In this document: positions 34,346-45,981 of the stretch, in pieces
Layout: each line of letters opens with the position of its first letter
Numbering within the stretch: position 1 is the first letter of the stretch
Source: Nemertoderma westbladi
Taxonomy: Eukaryota; Xenacoelomorpha; Nemertodermatida; Nemertodermatidae
Assembly: GCA_032718475.1 (NCBI GenBank)
Contig: JAUCBJ010006543.1
Coordinates: forward strand, 1 to 64,000
DNA length: 64,000 nucleotides
Reading direction: 5' to 3'
The notes under the pieces: model-generated
Seen by the model: the letters and a program-made list of their open reading frames with translations, nothing else
What the model was told of the DNA's origin: nothing
The model's database searches: none
Position numbers and translations under genes: made by a program

Positions 34346-35110
34346 CTGGGACGTCAGTAAATGGCAGGGGCTGGATGGGATTGGCAATGGTCATGTCTCG
34401 AATCTGTGCCGAGACCTGAGTAGTCTCCACATGGATAACGGGAATGTTCTGCCCCCTTCTCACATGTGACTCTCTCTAGCCGCTTCTCATTCGAGATAAT
34501 CTAGTTAGAGAGAGTCCTCTTGTAAAAGAGGTGGCAATGGCAGCATATTACTTAAGAATTATTGCTTTCCTTGACTCATAGCCTCTCTTCTCTGTCCCAT
34601 CGATTTGGGGATGGGTGTGTCCCCTAATCTCCTCGGACAACTTCTGAACCAACTCCTCTTGTCATCAGAGGCAGCTAACCCTGCCAGTGGCAGTGGCACC
34701 TGCCAGTGGCAGTGGCAGTGGTGATGGATTCTCTGTAGGGGCTGGTGGCAGTGGCGATGATTCTCTGTAGGGTTTGGTGGCAGTGGCGTCACCATAGGGG
34801 ACAGTGGCTGTGGTGTAACCATAGTATCAGTATTTCCTGTATTCTCTGTAGGGGCTGGTGGCAGTGGCGATGGATTCTCTGTAGGGTTTGGTGGCAGTGG
34901 CATCACCATAGGGGACAGTGGCTGTGGTGTAACCATAGTATCAGTATTTCCTGTAAGTGTTTTAATTGAGAAACAAAACTAACCTTGACAAAGCAATAAC
35001 CACAGCTGCAGCTCAATTCAGTGGAGTGTGAACCTGTGGGATGAAACAATGTCCCACTCCTGGTGTGCATCCTGAACTTAGATATCGCATCCACTTTGAG
35101 TTTCACCTTG
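34346..35110 (-). pseudogene. DDE transposon N-terminal, Pro-rich repeat region
   Basis: On the minus strand 34936-34559 reads a proline-rich segment with two imperfect copies of a ~125-bp unit (TMVTPQPLSPMV, PLPPNPTENPSPLPPAPTEN). Then 34463-34346 reads IPVIHVETTQVSAQIRDMTI, matching units 1 and 2 at 30063-30766. Long proline-rich leaders precede the cysteine-rich and catalytic regions in this transposase type as I know it. The order on the strand fits: this segment, then 32640-31860. Confidence 0.5.
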
Positions 35111-35600
35111 GGATTACGAGGATGCTGTAATAGAATATACTATATACTGTAGATATATTGATTCGGTAGATAAAAAGGGTACTGGGGCCACTCAAGACAG
35201 TAAGATAGGGACCGGTACAGAGGGAAGAAATAGAGACTTGTTATGTTAGTACAGTAGTATGCCTGTATGGGTCAAGTCAGGTCCCCAGATCCTGCTACCA
35301 CTATGGCAGTAATGTGGTACTACCTGTAGCTGTCAGCCCAGTATGGCAGGCCCGATAAGCATAGCCTGTTCATTATTTAGTTGACCAAGGAGTGGGTTAG
35401 TTTAGCCCCATCAACTAAATAAGTCATTGAGGGCTATAGCACCTAGGGCACCATTGAAGGCAAAGGCTTGATACTAATCTGCATTAGAGATCACATACGC
35501 CCCGCCCTGCCTATACTGGATGCTCCTCCACCAGTGTTAGGTAACCTAACCCAGGAGGCACACTTGGTTCAGGGTGTAACAAAAGGACCCCTACAGTCGG
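35111..35600. other. Non-coding stretch without recognisable gene
   Basis: Nothing was recognised. It may include the 5' untranslated region of the LINE that follows. Confidence 0.4.
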
Positions 35601-35617
35601 CAGCAGGGCTGTAGGCC

Positions 35618-36732
35618 ATGGATATGCGGAAGGTAATCAACCAACGGCTAGACATGCTGACAAGGTCGATGGAAGGTAATCAACCAACAGCGACCTACTG
35701 CGAAGACGCTTGTAGGAGTTGCGACCACAAGCGGTTTACTCCAGCAACTGAAAGATATGAGTATGAGAACCCTCCAGGAGAAATACCGGCTCGGTCGTCG
35801 CCCGGGTCAACAAGGACCACCACGTCCCTCAGTGGTACACCAGGCTGGGGTCGATAAATTGGCTACTGGAACAGAAGACAGAAGAAAGAAGAACCAACCT
35901 GTTGAAATGTAAAAAGACACTAAAGATTGCTACAATGAACGCACACACGCTGAAAGCACATACCAACCAGGGTGACATGGTCGCTCTAGCAATGGAATAT
36001 AACATCGACATCATCTGCATCCAAGAACATCGGATTTGTCATGAAGACACTGCCATGAAGTACAATGACATTCATTGGAAACGGATGGACGTTAGTAACA
36101 AGCTCAGCAGTAATAAACTCGGCCAATGCATCAATTGGTGGAGTAGGAATTCGGCTAAGCCCATTTGCACTTAAGACCCTAAACAACATCGAATCTATAA
36201 ATTCCAGGGTTATGATCGCAACATTTGATGGGAATCCCAAGGCAACAGTTATATGTTGCTACAGTCCAACCAATGCCTCAGAGCCAGAACTAGAAGTCAA
36301 GTTTTATGAAGAACTGACTGGACTTATAAAGGAGATTCCGAAACACAATGTTAAAGTCATTGCTGGTGATGCTCAAATTGGCCCAGAAGACAGCAAGGGT
36401 TACACCTATAACACCCAGTTCTAACAGAAATGGGTACTTACTTTTAGACCTAATGGAAGAATGTGAATTGATACCAACAAACAACACATTCGAAAAGAGT
36501 AAGGGGAAGCTATTAAAAAATAAGCTATATAAGAGGGATCTACTTCTCTGGCAACCAACTCATGGAAAGCATAGTCGTGGACGACCGGCCATAACATATA
36601 TAGATCAACTTTAAAGGGATACTGAACTTGGGAGAAACGAAATTGCGACAACTATGGAGAATCGGGAAGCCTGGAAGGAACTCATTTCCACTGTCCGAGT
36701 TCGCTCGACCTAGTTGTAGTAGTAGTAGTAGG
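35618..36732 (+). pseudogene. LINE with reverse transcriptase deleted
   Basis: From 35902 the frame reads LKIATMNAHTLKAHTNQGDM and DIICIQEHRI, the start of an APE-type endonuclease with its catalytic Glu. After a frameshift it reads GGVGIRLSPFALKTLNNIES, VICCYSPTNASEPE, IPKHNVKVIAGDAQIG. After a second shift it reads NRNGYLLLDLMEECELIPTN, TFEKSKGKL, and then directly RDLLLWQPTHGKHSRGRPAI, TYIDQL, a stop, and a MENREAW-like end. The whole reverse transcriptase, several hundred codons, is missing between KGKL and the C-terminal block. The element ends in (GTA)n. An upstream frame (35618-35857) is of unknown nature, possibly the leader. It is not autonomous. Confidence 0.82.
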
Positions 36733-36849
36733 CCTACAGCAGAATTATGTATGTTAATTACTGAAACGTTTGCTGGTTTGTCCTGATGTTGGTTTATATA
36801 TTACTGTATTATTATTATATGGATATTAAGAAGGAAGATATTTAGATAA

Positions 36850-37880
36850 TGAATGTCGATTTTATCCTATCCACCTAAAACCAATTCAATGGGCATACTG
36901 GAGCCCCCAGAATGTTTCTGAAAACCAAGACAGATGCTGACCTGGAAAAGTATGCAAATGGAATGTGCCACAATTCGGCAAATCCTTTGAAAATCACATC
37001 GTATTATTGTGAGGATGAATGCCCTTGTGATCTCGGGGCATGGTAGAACAAAATCAGAAAATAATAAAGAATGACTGAGGGAATGACAAGAAAAAGAATA
37101 AAACAACCAACAAGGAAATCAAATGAAAACTGAAGAAAAACTTAGAAAACAAAAGGCTTTCTTTAGAAATCTAAATCTTGGCTATGTACAATAAAGAAAG
37201 TAGAACATAAAAGTCATGGACCAGATATGCAGGCTCCACCATGCAACTCCTCTATTGTTGTGGGGTACCAATTTCAATCGCAGATACCGAGTGTGATCTC
37301 TCAGTATTTAAAATGCCAGCATACTGACCAGAGTCACCCATCACTGTCTTGCACTGGACGCCTTCATAACATAATCTATCTCTGTAGCACTCTGCTCTGT
37401 AGCAGAGATATGTATCTCTGCTATTTCCATACCATGGTCCATGGTGATCATACCGTTTCATCAGACTACAAAAATATCAACTCAATGCCCCCACACCTAC
37501 CTTCCATCACCCACAAATTCACCTCTCAGAACTCATTCAAAGTGGTGTAAGTCCATGATGCCCTACCACTGCAACTTCTTGATGAGCTTCCTTGTTTGGT
37601 CACATCATTCCATACAAATACACTCACACTGTATACTGTACTCATTCATCAATATATCAGCAGGGAAGTTTTTACTTAGTGCCAGACTGCACTTGGCATT
37701 ACCAAAGTTCAAAATTATGGTTGCCTAATCAAACCAACATCCAACACAAATTACACATCGATATACTTTTCTCTCATTACATACTTGTTGTTCCAAGTGG
37801 GTCCATTATAGTCCCGCTCGTACCTACCTATACTGCAATATCTCACTCACCTGCTGGGACATAAACCACTTTCCACAAAA
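36850..37880 (-). pseudogene. DDE transposase fragment (copy Z)
   Basis: The minus strand of about 37540-37690 aligns with 59110-59280, the block just before the first catalytic Asp in copy X. Shared stretches are CACTGTATACTGTACTCATT against CATACTGTATACTGTACTCA, and AGCTTCCTTGT. About 37200-37320 matches the TGGGGTACCA.CC...GTGTGACC block near 58830-58862. The frame is broken throughout. It is a decayed internal piece of the same family. Confidence 0.5.
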
Positions 37881-38380
37881 CCACTTTCGAATCTGAGCGC
37901 CTGGTTGTTTGGTTAAAAATATGAGCACCTTGTCTAGAATTGATGTCCCTGGTTACAATTTGTTACAAATGGTTGCAAATTTGAGCACCCAGTATCAGCC
38001 AGCACTACCTATAATAATACTGTAATTTGCACATGTTCACTAACAGCTTGCACTAAATATCAATCACCTACCTATAAAACATTTTGAATGCCACAGTGTG
38101 TAACCTGGAATAAGCAGTGATTTTTATATTTCAAACTATAATGTTAGTGTTAGCCTTACAGAGTATCAGTATGAATCTGAATTTCTTTTAATCCCATAAC
38201 ATACGGAATATTAGTTAAATAATAATACAAATAGATAACAGGGTAACACTCATACGAGTAAGATAATTATATACAATGCCGTAAGTATCGTACATATGAA
38301 TTCATATAATTTAAATATACAGTGGCAGAAAAATATAAGGCGATTAAAATATGGCAAACAGTGATAAAAAATAATTATTT
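37881..38380. other. Non-coding stretch; left copy of a ~110-bp direct repeat
   Basis: 38068-38180 (CCTATAAAACATTTTGAATG... TGTTAGTGTTAGCC) recurs at 39374-39490. The two copies bracket about 1.2 kb. No gene was recognised in this stretch. Confidence 0.55.
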
Positions 38381-38381
38381 G

Positions 38382-38630
38382 GGGAGACCCAGGGTGAGAA
38401 GGAAAAGAGTGCATCGAAGGTCAGTCGCGCATGGGGGAATGCCGGGGCAAGATTTGAAGTGCAATTTAGTGTCAGCCGGATTGTTGCACAGCAAGCAGAT
38501 GCAACCATCATCCACTTTCCAACAGTTGGGACTGCTGCAAAGAGTCTGGTGACACCCGTTGGGCCGGACAGGCCTCTCAACCTGATGTCACTCACAATCG
38601 GGGTTGACGATGATGTCTACGGCGTCTAGT
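38382..38630 (+). CDS. Unrecognised open frame without ATG
   Basis: Eighty-two codons are open from GGGGAGACC to TAG, giving a balanced, protein-like composition (ARFEVQFSVSRIVAQQADAT, HFPTVGTAAKSLVTPVGPDR, LTIGVDDDVYGV). The segment is GC-richer than its surroundings. It could be an internal exon or a transposon fragment. No family is recognised and there is no neighbouring partner. Another plus frame through the same DNA is also open from 38322, so the choice of frame rests on composition alone. Confidence 0.2.
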
Positions 38631-38815
38631 ATTGCAGTGGAGGAGGAGAACTTGCTTACTCCACACCACGATTTTCCATTTTCGAGGCTAAATGGACACA
38701 GCATGCCAGACCCCTTTTGTGTAAGTGTGCAAAGTGACCGCTGGGGCTATTTTTGGTTGAGAGAGTTATACCGAGATAATTAAACTTACTGACAAATTCG
38801 ATCTTCGTACCATTG

Positions 38816-39172
38816 TACTACTACTTGGATCGGCATGCTGCATTGCAGCTGCATTTTTAAGAATGCTGTGCTGGGTTATCGACAAAATTGCACCGCCACA
38901 ACTCCCTATCACCCATGACATTTGCTAGATCATCCGCATCTTCAAGGCCAGTGTCCTTTAAGATGCGTCTCAAGAAAGTCATGGGCTGTCCACCATGCTT
39001 ATTCACTCCATGAGGCTGCCAAAGTACAAGATTATGCACTGGCTGGTCCTCACGGTGAAAGCAATGTCCTGCAAAGCGGAGGCGATTTTGTTCTAGTGTC
39101 AAGCTTGGGAGAACCAATGAGACACCTCCAATGTTATATAGTGTCTGGTTGGAGATGTGTTAATTGAACTTG
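38816..39172 (-). pseudogene. LINE ORF2 C-terminus with (TAG)n tail
   Basis: The minus strand reads HISNQTLYNIGGVS, LRFAGHCFHRED, LVLWQPHGVNKHGGQPMTFL and MGDRELWR, nearly the same protein as the satellite-embedded copy at 15043-15477. After the stop the 3' sequence runs through GCATGCCGATC into AAGTAGTAGTA, the same type of tail. Upstream, homology to the 15043 copy ends near CATTGTGTCAAGT, where another LINE fragment joins. Confidence 0.85.
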
Positions 39173-39400
39173 ACACAATGAACAATGAAGTTATACAGTA
39201 GTAAATTGACAGCCATTTTAGTGGAATGCTTTTTTCGAAAGCCGTACTGTTGGACCGGTAAAATAAAATGAGACTCCGCCCACATATAAAGTCTAGTAAA
39301 TAAAATGGCGGTGTAAGTTTTGAGTAAACAAGAAAGTAACGCTATACCTATGAGGCTGAGTAAACATTCCACGCACCTATAAAACATTTTGAATGCCACA
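39173..39400 (-). pseudogene. LINE reverse transcriptase fragment (motif 1-2 region)
   Basis: The frame reads LLSCLLKTYTAILFTRLYMW and then AESHFILPVQQYGFRKKHST. This matches the RT pattern K.Y..IL..RL..W.E....L...Q.GFR....T of non-LTR elements. The catalytic motifs A-C are absent. It passes directly into the C-terminal block of a different-looking LINE at 39172, so either a large deletion within one element or a junction of two is present. Confidence 0.7.
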
Positions 39401-39490
39401 GTGTGTAACCTGATACAGATAATAAGCAGCGATTTTTATATTTCAAACTATAATGTTAGTGTGAGCCTTACAGAGCAGTATAAGTCTGAG

Positions 39491-39937
39491 TAAACATTCC
39501 GCCTTATAAGCATATTAATGTTGGCATTAATGTAGCCAATACACTGTGTACCTAACAGTCATTCAGGAGGGGGAAGAGTTATTCAGCTGAAGCGGTAATA
39601 GATTGCAAACTAAACCAACGAGTTGGCAGCCTCATCGATTTATACTAAGCCTGTGTAGAAATCCACAAAATAAACCAGCCAGTTAATGTTTGCTTTGCCA
39701 GATAGTGGTAGGGCCTAAACAAACAGTATTGGTGTACTAAGTACAATAATCTTGGCAACCTCATCGATTTATACTAAGCCTGTATAGAAATGCATTTCAT
39801 CAGGACACCAGCTGTTATTGGTGTTATTTTACCATTGCGCCTATGGCGTTTTTTTCGAGCCCAGATGGTATGGACGGAGTAGCTGATCATGCCAGCCTTA
39901 GAATCCGTTCAGCCAGCCACTGTGAAAATTTCATTCT
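39491..39937. other. Non-coding stretch with a 38-bp direct repeat
   Basis: CCTCATCGATTTATACTAAG followed by CCTGT(G/A)TAGAAAT occurs at about 39630-39664 and 39758-39790. No gene was recognised. Confidence 0.55.
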
Positions 39938-41325
39938 GTTTCATTTCATGTTTCATTTTTATGCAGTGTACCCTGCATTGTGCATCATGACATTCACATA
40001 CGTTCTTAGGAATAATAATTTTACTAAGCACCAATTGATACTCATTAAGATTAACAGCCATTGTTTTACTCCAGTCACATTTTTGCATGGATGAATTATT
40101 AAAGCAACTGTCACTATTATTACTCGATCTATTATTTTTCAGCACAGGTACAATACAAATTATCCAGTCCAATATCCAAATTAAATAATACTGGCATATG
40201 GTCTGAGACAGACAATTCATTGACTGTAACTGAATGCATAAACGGTACAACACTGCCAGTGCATGCCACATGGTCCAGCCATGAACATGTATTATGAGCA
40301 GCACTCACGAATGTAAATGTTCCCACTGGAAGTAAGTTAATGTCACATAAAATCATATTCATATTTTTGCACCAATTATTGGTATAATTAAAATAACGTT
40401 CGTAAGGCATGTGTAACAGTAGGATTGTCATATTGTCATTTTTGTATTTAATCCCAAAAATTATAGGTTCCTTATAATCTATAATTTCAATGAATTGAGC
40501 TATATTCTTTTTATATAAAAATCCAAGTCCACCATATGGTCTATCTTGCAGTAGGGTGTCTCTGTAATCAACAGGCAAAAATACCTCTAGCAAAATACCT
40601 GTCACCCAGTGATGCCGAAACTAAGTTCCTGTACTGGAGGCTGGAACTAGTTCCTGTATAAATATAATGTCTGTAGATTGATCACAGAGTGATTTAATGA
40701 CATTCCTAGATTCTGAAGTCCGAACTGAATTACAATTACATGAAGCAAACAAATTAGGCTTACTAGGATAAGACATGTTGAGATTAGTCATTATAATCAG
40801 AACAAAAATATAAAAATTCATATCCATTATCAAAATAATCTGTAAAAAAAGCAGTCATAAAAATTATCTATCTATATAAATCTATGATATACCGGACCAA
40901 TCAAGTGCACATCCTGCACAAGGCTGTTTAAACAATGATACACTGACAGATTCACATCTGCGACTGTAGCATCAGTTACAGCTGAAACATCTATGGGAGT
41001 ATGATTGTCAGCCATCATAACGGTACTAATGATACTCTCTTTACCAACCACCGAGCTGCCAGAGACTCTGTTAATCAGTCCTTGGCGACGCCGCCCATTG
41101 TCACTGTTCAAATTCTCACACTGCAGTATCTGGGCCAGTTTTCTGCACACAATAACATTCAATCTCACTCCGTTTGCAGGATATTACGAAATACCTGAAG
41201 TACGGGTTATACTTACCGATAGGGAAGCATTTCACCTCCAAGTTAATCTTCTCCTTGACATGGTCAATTATGTTATCTGATGTTACATTTATTCCACATC
41301 CTGAGATATAAATTTTCTTCATTGG
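39938..41325 (-). pseudogene. LINE-beta copy C: ORF1 end and endonuclease
   Basis: From 41322 downwards the minus strand reads MKKIYISGCGINVTSDNIID and then CFPIGKYNPYFRYFVI, resembling the small RNA-binding-like domain of LINE ORF1. Next come a linker shared with 29390-29480, the endonuclease start (NLFASCNCNSVRTSES, DIIFIQELVP; 40833-40621), its middle (DRPYGGLGFLYKKN) and its end (CSWLDHV, SVSDHMPV; 40605-40132). A deletion of roughly 120 bp relative to copy A removes the GDFNAG motif but leaves a longer open frame. The RT is absent. It is the only copy that shows the upstream part of this family. Confidence 0.8.
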
Positions 41326-41421
41326 TTGAACTGTATCGAAAGCGCAGTTGTCTGAAGTTCCTAAGATGAAATTGCACCCGTATATATTCGTATATTCGGT
41401 ATATTCGTGGTACTTTGAGGA

Positions 41422-41473
41422 CCGTCCTTAAAAGGACCGTGTGTGGTTCTTTGAGGAAGTCCTTAAAAGGACC
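41422..41473 (-). promoter_or_regulatory. Two histone-type stem-loop look-alikes (D1)
   Basis: The minus strand reads CCAACCAAAAC-GGTCCTTTTAAGGACT-TCCTCAAAGAACC, then CACAC-GGTCCTTTTAAGGACGG-TCCTCAAAGTACC. The first has the CCAAAAC leader, 16-nt GGYYYT-TTTA-AGGAC hairpin and a CAAAGAAC purine stretch downstream, like histone mRNA 3' ends. Stem closure is imperfect at the base. The 52-bp region appears to be a tandem pair. No histone gene lies upstream. Confidence 0.4.
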
Positions 41474-42093
41474 GTTTTGGTTGGTGGGACAGGCACACTA
41501 CACTCTAACTTACTATTCACATATCTATTACATATCTATATCTATTATTCAGGATTATTAATATATAAAAAAATCTTCATAATACTTATGGGAAGATACT
41601 ATTTAATGTGATTGTGTATATAATGGCCACGTAATGGGATCATAGTTTTGTTACGGGGAGAAATACGTTATTATTACAGAAATTCTATGTTTTTGTTAGC
41701 TCATTTGAAAGCCACACATTTCAGCATTATAAATATGTTAATAAATCGTAATAACACTAAAGAGAAGTTACTCTTTAGAGGGACCGAATATAAAATGACA
41801 TTGCGTGGCTAATTACGTGATGGCGATACGTAACATTTACTAAGAGTTTATGTGGATATAAAAGGTCAATAAATCATATTGATTTGTAATTTGTCATTTT
41901 CTTATGAAGTAACAACAGTTATATTAAAACGCCATCATCCAATAATTGGAAGTGGTAAATATAAACATTAATAAATTTAATATGTTTAAACTTCCAATCA
42001 CTAAAAAAAAGGTGGCCTAACCCCTGGTCTGGCACCCCAGAACACCAATATACAATTACACAACAATACACAACACCAATATAGCTACATCAC

Positions 42094-42324
42094 TCAAGCC
42101 ATACCTTGCCAGATTGTGCAATATAACATTCCATGGCCTTTATCATTAAGGTGAATGCCATCAGAGTGAAGCAAGGATCCTTCCTCTACCCGATGGCATA
42201 GATCACCTTTCATGGTGTTGATGTGGCCGCATTTGTAGAACTTCAGCCACTCTGCCATCTGCATATTTGTAGCCACACGCCTCGAATCAAAATCAGGATC
42301 CACAGATACTCTCTTTGGGTGCAT
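42094..42324 (-). pseudogene. SGNH-hydrolase-like C-terminal fragment (D1)
   Basis: Seventy-six codons ending LLHSDGIHLNDKGHGMLYCT. The DG(I/V)HL...G motif is the closing Asp-x-x-His block of SGNH/GDSL esterases. The Ser-bearing GDS start and the Gly and Asn blocks are absent. Esterase domains of this kind occur in ORF1 of some CR1/L2 LINEs, so a transposon origin is plausible. It is present unchanged in D2. Confidence 0.45.
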
Positions 42325-42834
42325 TGTTCTTGGGGGGATCTGTGTCCATAAAACCTTGGAGGCTCCATTGGAAGACTGTCAGGACTTATAATAAATAATA
42401 TTACTAACTGGCGGCTGATTTGCACACTGGCCTATCATCAACAGCATACAAGCCGAACATTTCCGACCCATGTTTACGCAAAATTGTTTACAAAATTTGA
42501 GTCAATTTCTTAGTGGAAACGCTCGTTTCTTAATGCAATGTCAGCCTTTGCCCTAGTTATAGGGGTTATTCATAACAAATGTCATTGAATATATTGGAAA
42601 AGATTCTTTGGAAAGGACTCAGGTTAAGATTTTTCTTCCGTTTTTCATTCTTCCTTCGTATCTTCTTATCGATAAATTCTCTGATGTGTTCGATAAAACC
42701 TTGGAGGCTCCATTGGAAGAGTATTCCTTAATCATTGCCTTCATTCAATCTGGTGACAACAATGCAATCTGTCTCTCACACACAGTTGCCTCCAAAACTT
42801 ACAACAATCATACAAGGTTTATTCTCTCAATGTC

Positions 42835-43293
42835 TCATAACCTCCTCAGGATTATGGTCAGCAAAGGTCCTCTCAGATTGCGGATGGAAGTTAACTCGAG
42901 CAACTGCTGGAGGCAGGCCAAAGTTACAATTATGTCTGCAATCATTGTGGGCAAGGTACCCGAAGATTTTATCTGGGTGAGACATGTTGGTACAGATGTT
43001 TTATGAGGCTGATTTAAGAGTGAATTCATGGTCTTCCATGTTTTACAATTGTTGTTGAGAGTTTTTTGAGAATTCCAAACCATGATAGTCTTTTTCAACT
43101 TTTCGTAATAGGCACGTACATTTATGGCGATATAATTTATAAATATGGAGGTTTTCTTTTGTTGGATTTTAGACATATTATTTGGCATAGAGAACATTTT
43201 TTTATGAATGGAAAAATTAAGCCCATTAGTCAACCAATGTCTCAACCTCTCTGAAGGTCCTCCTAGATCATGGCTGAAAATTAATTCGAGCAA
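42835..43293 (-). pseudogene. LINE linker-like fragment (D1)
   Basis: The 152-codon frame contains NYIAINVRAYYEKLKK and CKTWKTMNSLLNQPHKTSVP. This resembles the endonuclease-RT linker of LINEs (YY..L......N..KTW..INSLLN). It lacks endonuclease and RT motifs. A ~55-bp segment (TCGAGCAACTGCTGG with flanks) occurs twice in direct orientation within it, near 42866-42920 and 43254-43305. Weak by eye: a non-LINE origin is possible. Confidence 0.4.
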
Positions 43294-43345
43294 CTGCTGG
43301 AATTTAAAAAAAATGTCACTATAGGTGTCCTATTGTGCATATTGT

Positions 43346-44548
43346 ACACCACGAACCATATCACATTCGCTAATGGTAGGCCTATAAAATGGACGAACAT
43401 CTTACAAATATAAAATTATATAAAAGTGTAGAGTAATATAAATAGCTAATGAATGCAGGCCTTCCACGCATCCAGTGATTCGCCCTCGCTGTTGTTGGGG
43501 CAAAACCATCTACCCAGTGCCCAGTGGTGGCAAGCATATAGTTGTGACAGTCTCCCCCTCTACATTCTTGGGGTAGAACCACTTCCTTTTAATCTGGGGC
43601 AGAACCACTTCCCTTTAATATGTGTGTGTCCCTGCACACACTTGATCATATTGCCACAGGTCTTGCATACCATTCCACTACAGGGGTTGAGGGGTCTCAG
43701 CTTGGCCAGGCACTACTCCACTACTGATGATCAACTGGCCCCTCTTATTGACTCATTGTTCAGGATCCCACTACTCATGGGGAATATAAAACTAATAGGA
43801 ATAATCAAGGATAATTTTGAGGATGAGTGGAGGATGATTTTATGATTACATTCATTTTATTTTAAATATGTTAATTTATGATATTTTATATATTTTGTGC
43901 ATTCAGTAACCTTCTAGAATATCAACTCTATCATAATATTTGGCAAATAATTATACTGACATTTACAGCCATTCATTATTGAATAGTGATTAAAAAAATT
44001 AGTGAGACAAACCAAATCCAACGTTTTTTCAAAAGTATAAATTTAAAACCAGTATTCTAAATCATTACAAATGTATTACTACACCATTAAATGCATACAT
44101 TACTCACATGTACCTGTTCCAAGTGGAGCAAGTATTGTAGGTTGGCCCGCTCGTACCTACACTGTAGCATCTCACTCACCTGCTGGGATATAACATGTAC
44201 ACTTCTATCCGACCTATGCAATGCATCTCATCCATCGGTCTTGTACATATCCTTATTAAACATAAATACAGCAGGGAATATATTCTGCACACACTGAGGC
44301 AACATTCTCAAGTACTGTACCTACCACAACACATGGTCTACCTAGCCTACGTTTTAATGCCACACCAGTATCACACCACAAACAGGGCAGACCTTTCACA
44401 CCCACTAACGCTTTCATTATTGTCTCTGGAACCCACACAAACATAGGGTATATACACAGTAGGGCTCTGGTCTAGGCAAAGCCTGCAGTGCCCAAGAGTT
44501 CACCTGGAGGTGGCGAATGCCACAGTGGCTCACCTTCCCATCTCGATG
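43346..44548 (-). pseudogene. Duplicated block E, copy 1: DDE transposon fragment
   Basis: 1,203 bp, the same length as 55876-57078, about nine differences by eye. The minus strand at 44460-44090 aligns with 63070-62845 (segment with NMFPAVFTI...DEMHRSG in copy Y). 43720-43446 encodes a Cys-rich segment (VCKTCGNMIKCVQGHTHIKG, KWFCP, ALGRWFCP) resembling a zinc-binding region, broken in E1 by a TAG where E2 has TAT. It belongs to the family at 57079-63330. The block is cut at TCTCGATG where segment B begins. Confidence 0.55.
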
Positions 44549-44636
44549 TATTAAGTATATGTAAGTAATTAATTTACTATAATAAATAATATAATAATAA
44601 TAATAATTATTATTATTATATTTCACCTTTTATTAA

Positions 44637-45981
44637 CCCTCCTCTGTACACCTGGGGTCAAAAACGACCCCAGTGACCTAAATCTCAAATTTTTTCTTCA
44701 ATAGTTGTATGTGGGGTTCTGAACTTGATAGTACCTTCCTAGCACATGTAATTCTATGAAATACCATGAATATTTGTTTTGTTTATCTATTTGATATAAA
44801 AATAAACACCTCTTTTTGAGCAACACTCCCTGTGACCACCTGGGGTCAATAATGACCCCACTGATAAAATCAAATACAGGTTAGGGTTGCACCTGCTCCT
44901 TTTTTTCGAAATTGGTGTTCTAGATAGTTTTATTTTGTTACACTCCCCAAAAAATTGTTCCATGCCAAATTTTATGAAAATTGAACAATGTCTAGAGGGT
45001 CCACACTCACACAAAGCACATGGCCAATTCCCGCCCCTTGGTGCAAGTGAGTCATATTCCCTATTTTTGTGATGATCAACTTCTAGTATTCCTACTGCAT
45101 TGATAATATGCTCATTAGAACCACAATGACCGATTTAGTTGGTGTAGACACCTTCAAAACAAGCATAGAGCCAATAGTTTTTGAGATATTGCAGAAAATG
45201 TGAAGTTCAGTACAAGTCAACATTAGCACTTTGATGCGATATTGACAAATACACTAAAAATTATACTTCTAACTATCTCAAGGCATCCAGAATTTACACA
45301 TAACTGCAATCTCAATTTAGGTGATGTTGACCAGTTGACACTCTAAAAACTTGAGTTGAGTCATTTGTTCTCAAGTTATTGTACAAAATGTCTGGACTAG
45401 GTCAACTCAATATATGGAAGGTCATTGGTGGACCTAGCCTTGACATTTTGTACAATAACTCGAGAACTAATCACTCAGCTAATATTTTTAGAGTGTCAAC
45501 ATCACCTAAATTGATCATTGCAGTTATGTGTAAATTCTGGATGCCTTGAGATAATTAGAAGTATCATTTTTACTGCATTTTGTCGATATCGCATCAATAT
45601 CTCAAAAAATATTCACTCTATGCTTGTTTTGATGGAGTCTACACTAACTAAATCGGTCATTGCAGTTCTAATCAGCATAATATCAATGCAGTAGGAAAAC
45701 TAGAAGTTGATCATCACAAAAATTGGGAATATGACTCACTTGCGCCAAGGGCGGGAACTGGCCATGTGCTTTTAGTGTGAGTGTGGACCCTCCAGACATT
45801 GTTCAATTTTCATAAAATCTGGCATGGAACACTGTTTTGGGGTGTGTAACAAAATAAAGACATGAAGAAACTGTAGACCTACCATTTATTGGGGAAAAAA
45901 TCACATTCAACTGAATGGGGTCAAAAACGACCCCAGGTGGTAGAAGTGGCACTTTTACCACGTGTACATAGGAGGGGAGGG
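44637..45981. mobile_element. piggyBac-like TTAA foldback element (copy B)
   Basis: Same element as 21764-23138, between TTAA at 44633-44636 and 45982-45985. A ~42-bp stretch of the right arm is missing near 45598. The right end has an extra GGAGG. Its start CCCTCCTCTGTACACCTGG is closer to the right end than in copy A, making the terminal repeats better matched. Confidence 0.82.

Larger units (their letters stand above)
41379..43337. repeat. Duplicated block D, copy 1 (1,959 bp)
   Basis: Same length as 52521-54479 and about six single-base differences by eye. The left border (ACCCG|TATATATTCG) adjoins LINE-beta copy C. The right border (CCTATTGTG) is 8 bp from block E1. Inside are two histone-like stem-loops, an SGNH-like fragment and a LINE-linker-like fragment. 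Confidence 0.95.

Noticed and set aside
42608-43006. 132-codon plus-strand frame in block D (also 53750-54148)
   Set aside because: It overlaps the minus-strand LINE-linker-like frame, shows no domain motif, and its persistence in D2 follows from duplication of nearly identical DNA.
43453-43845. 130-codon plus-strand frame in block E (also 55983-56375)
   Set aside because: The minus strand carries the Cys-rich transposon segment with homologues at 31860. The plus frame has no recognisable domain and no counterpart in the diverged copy.
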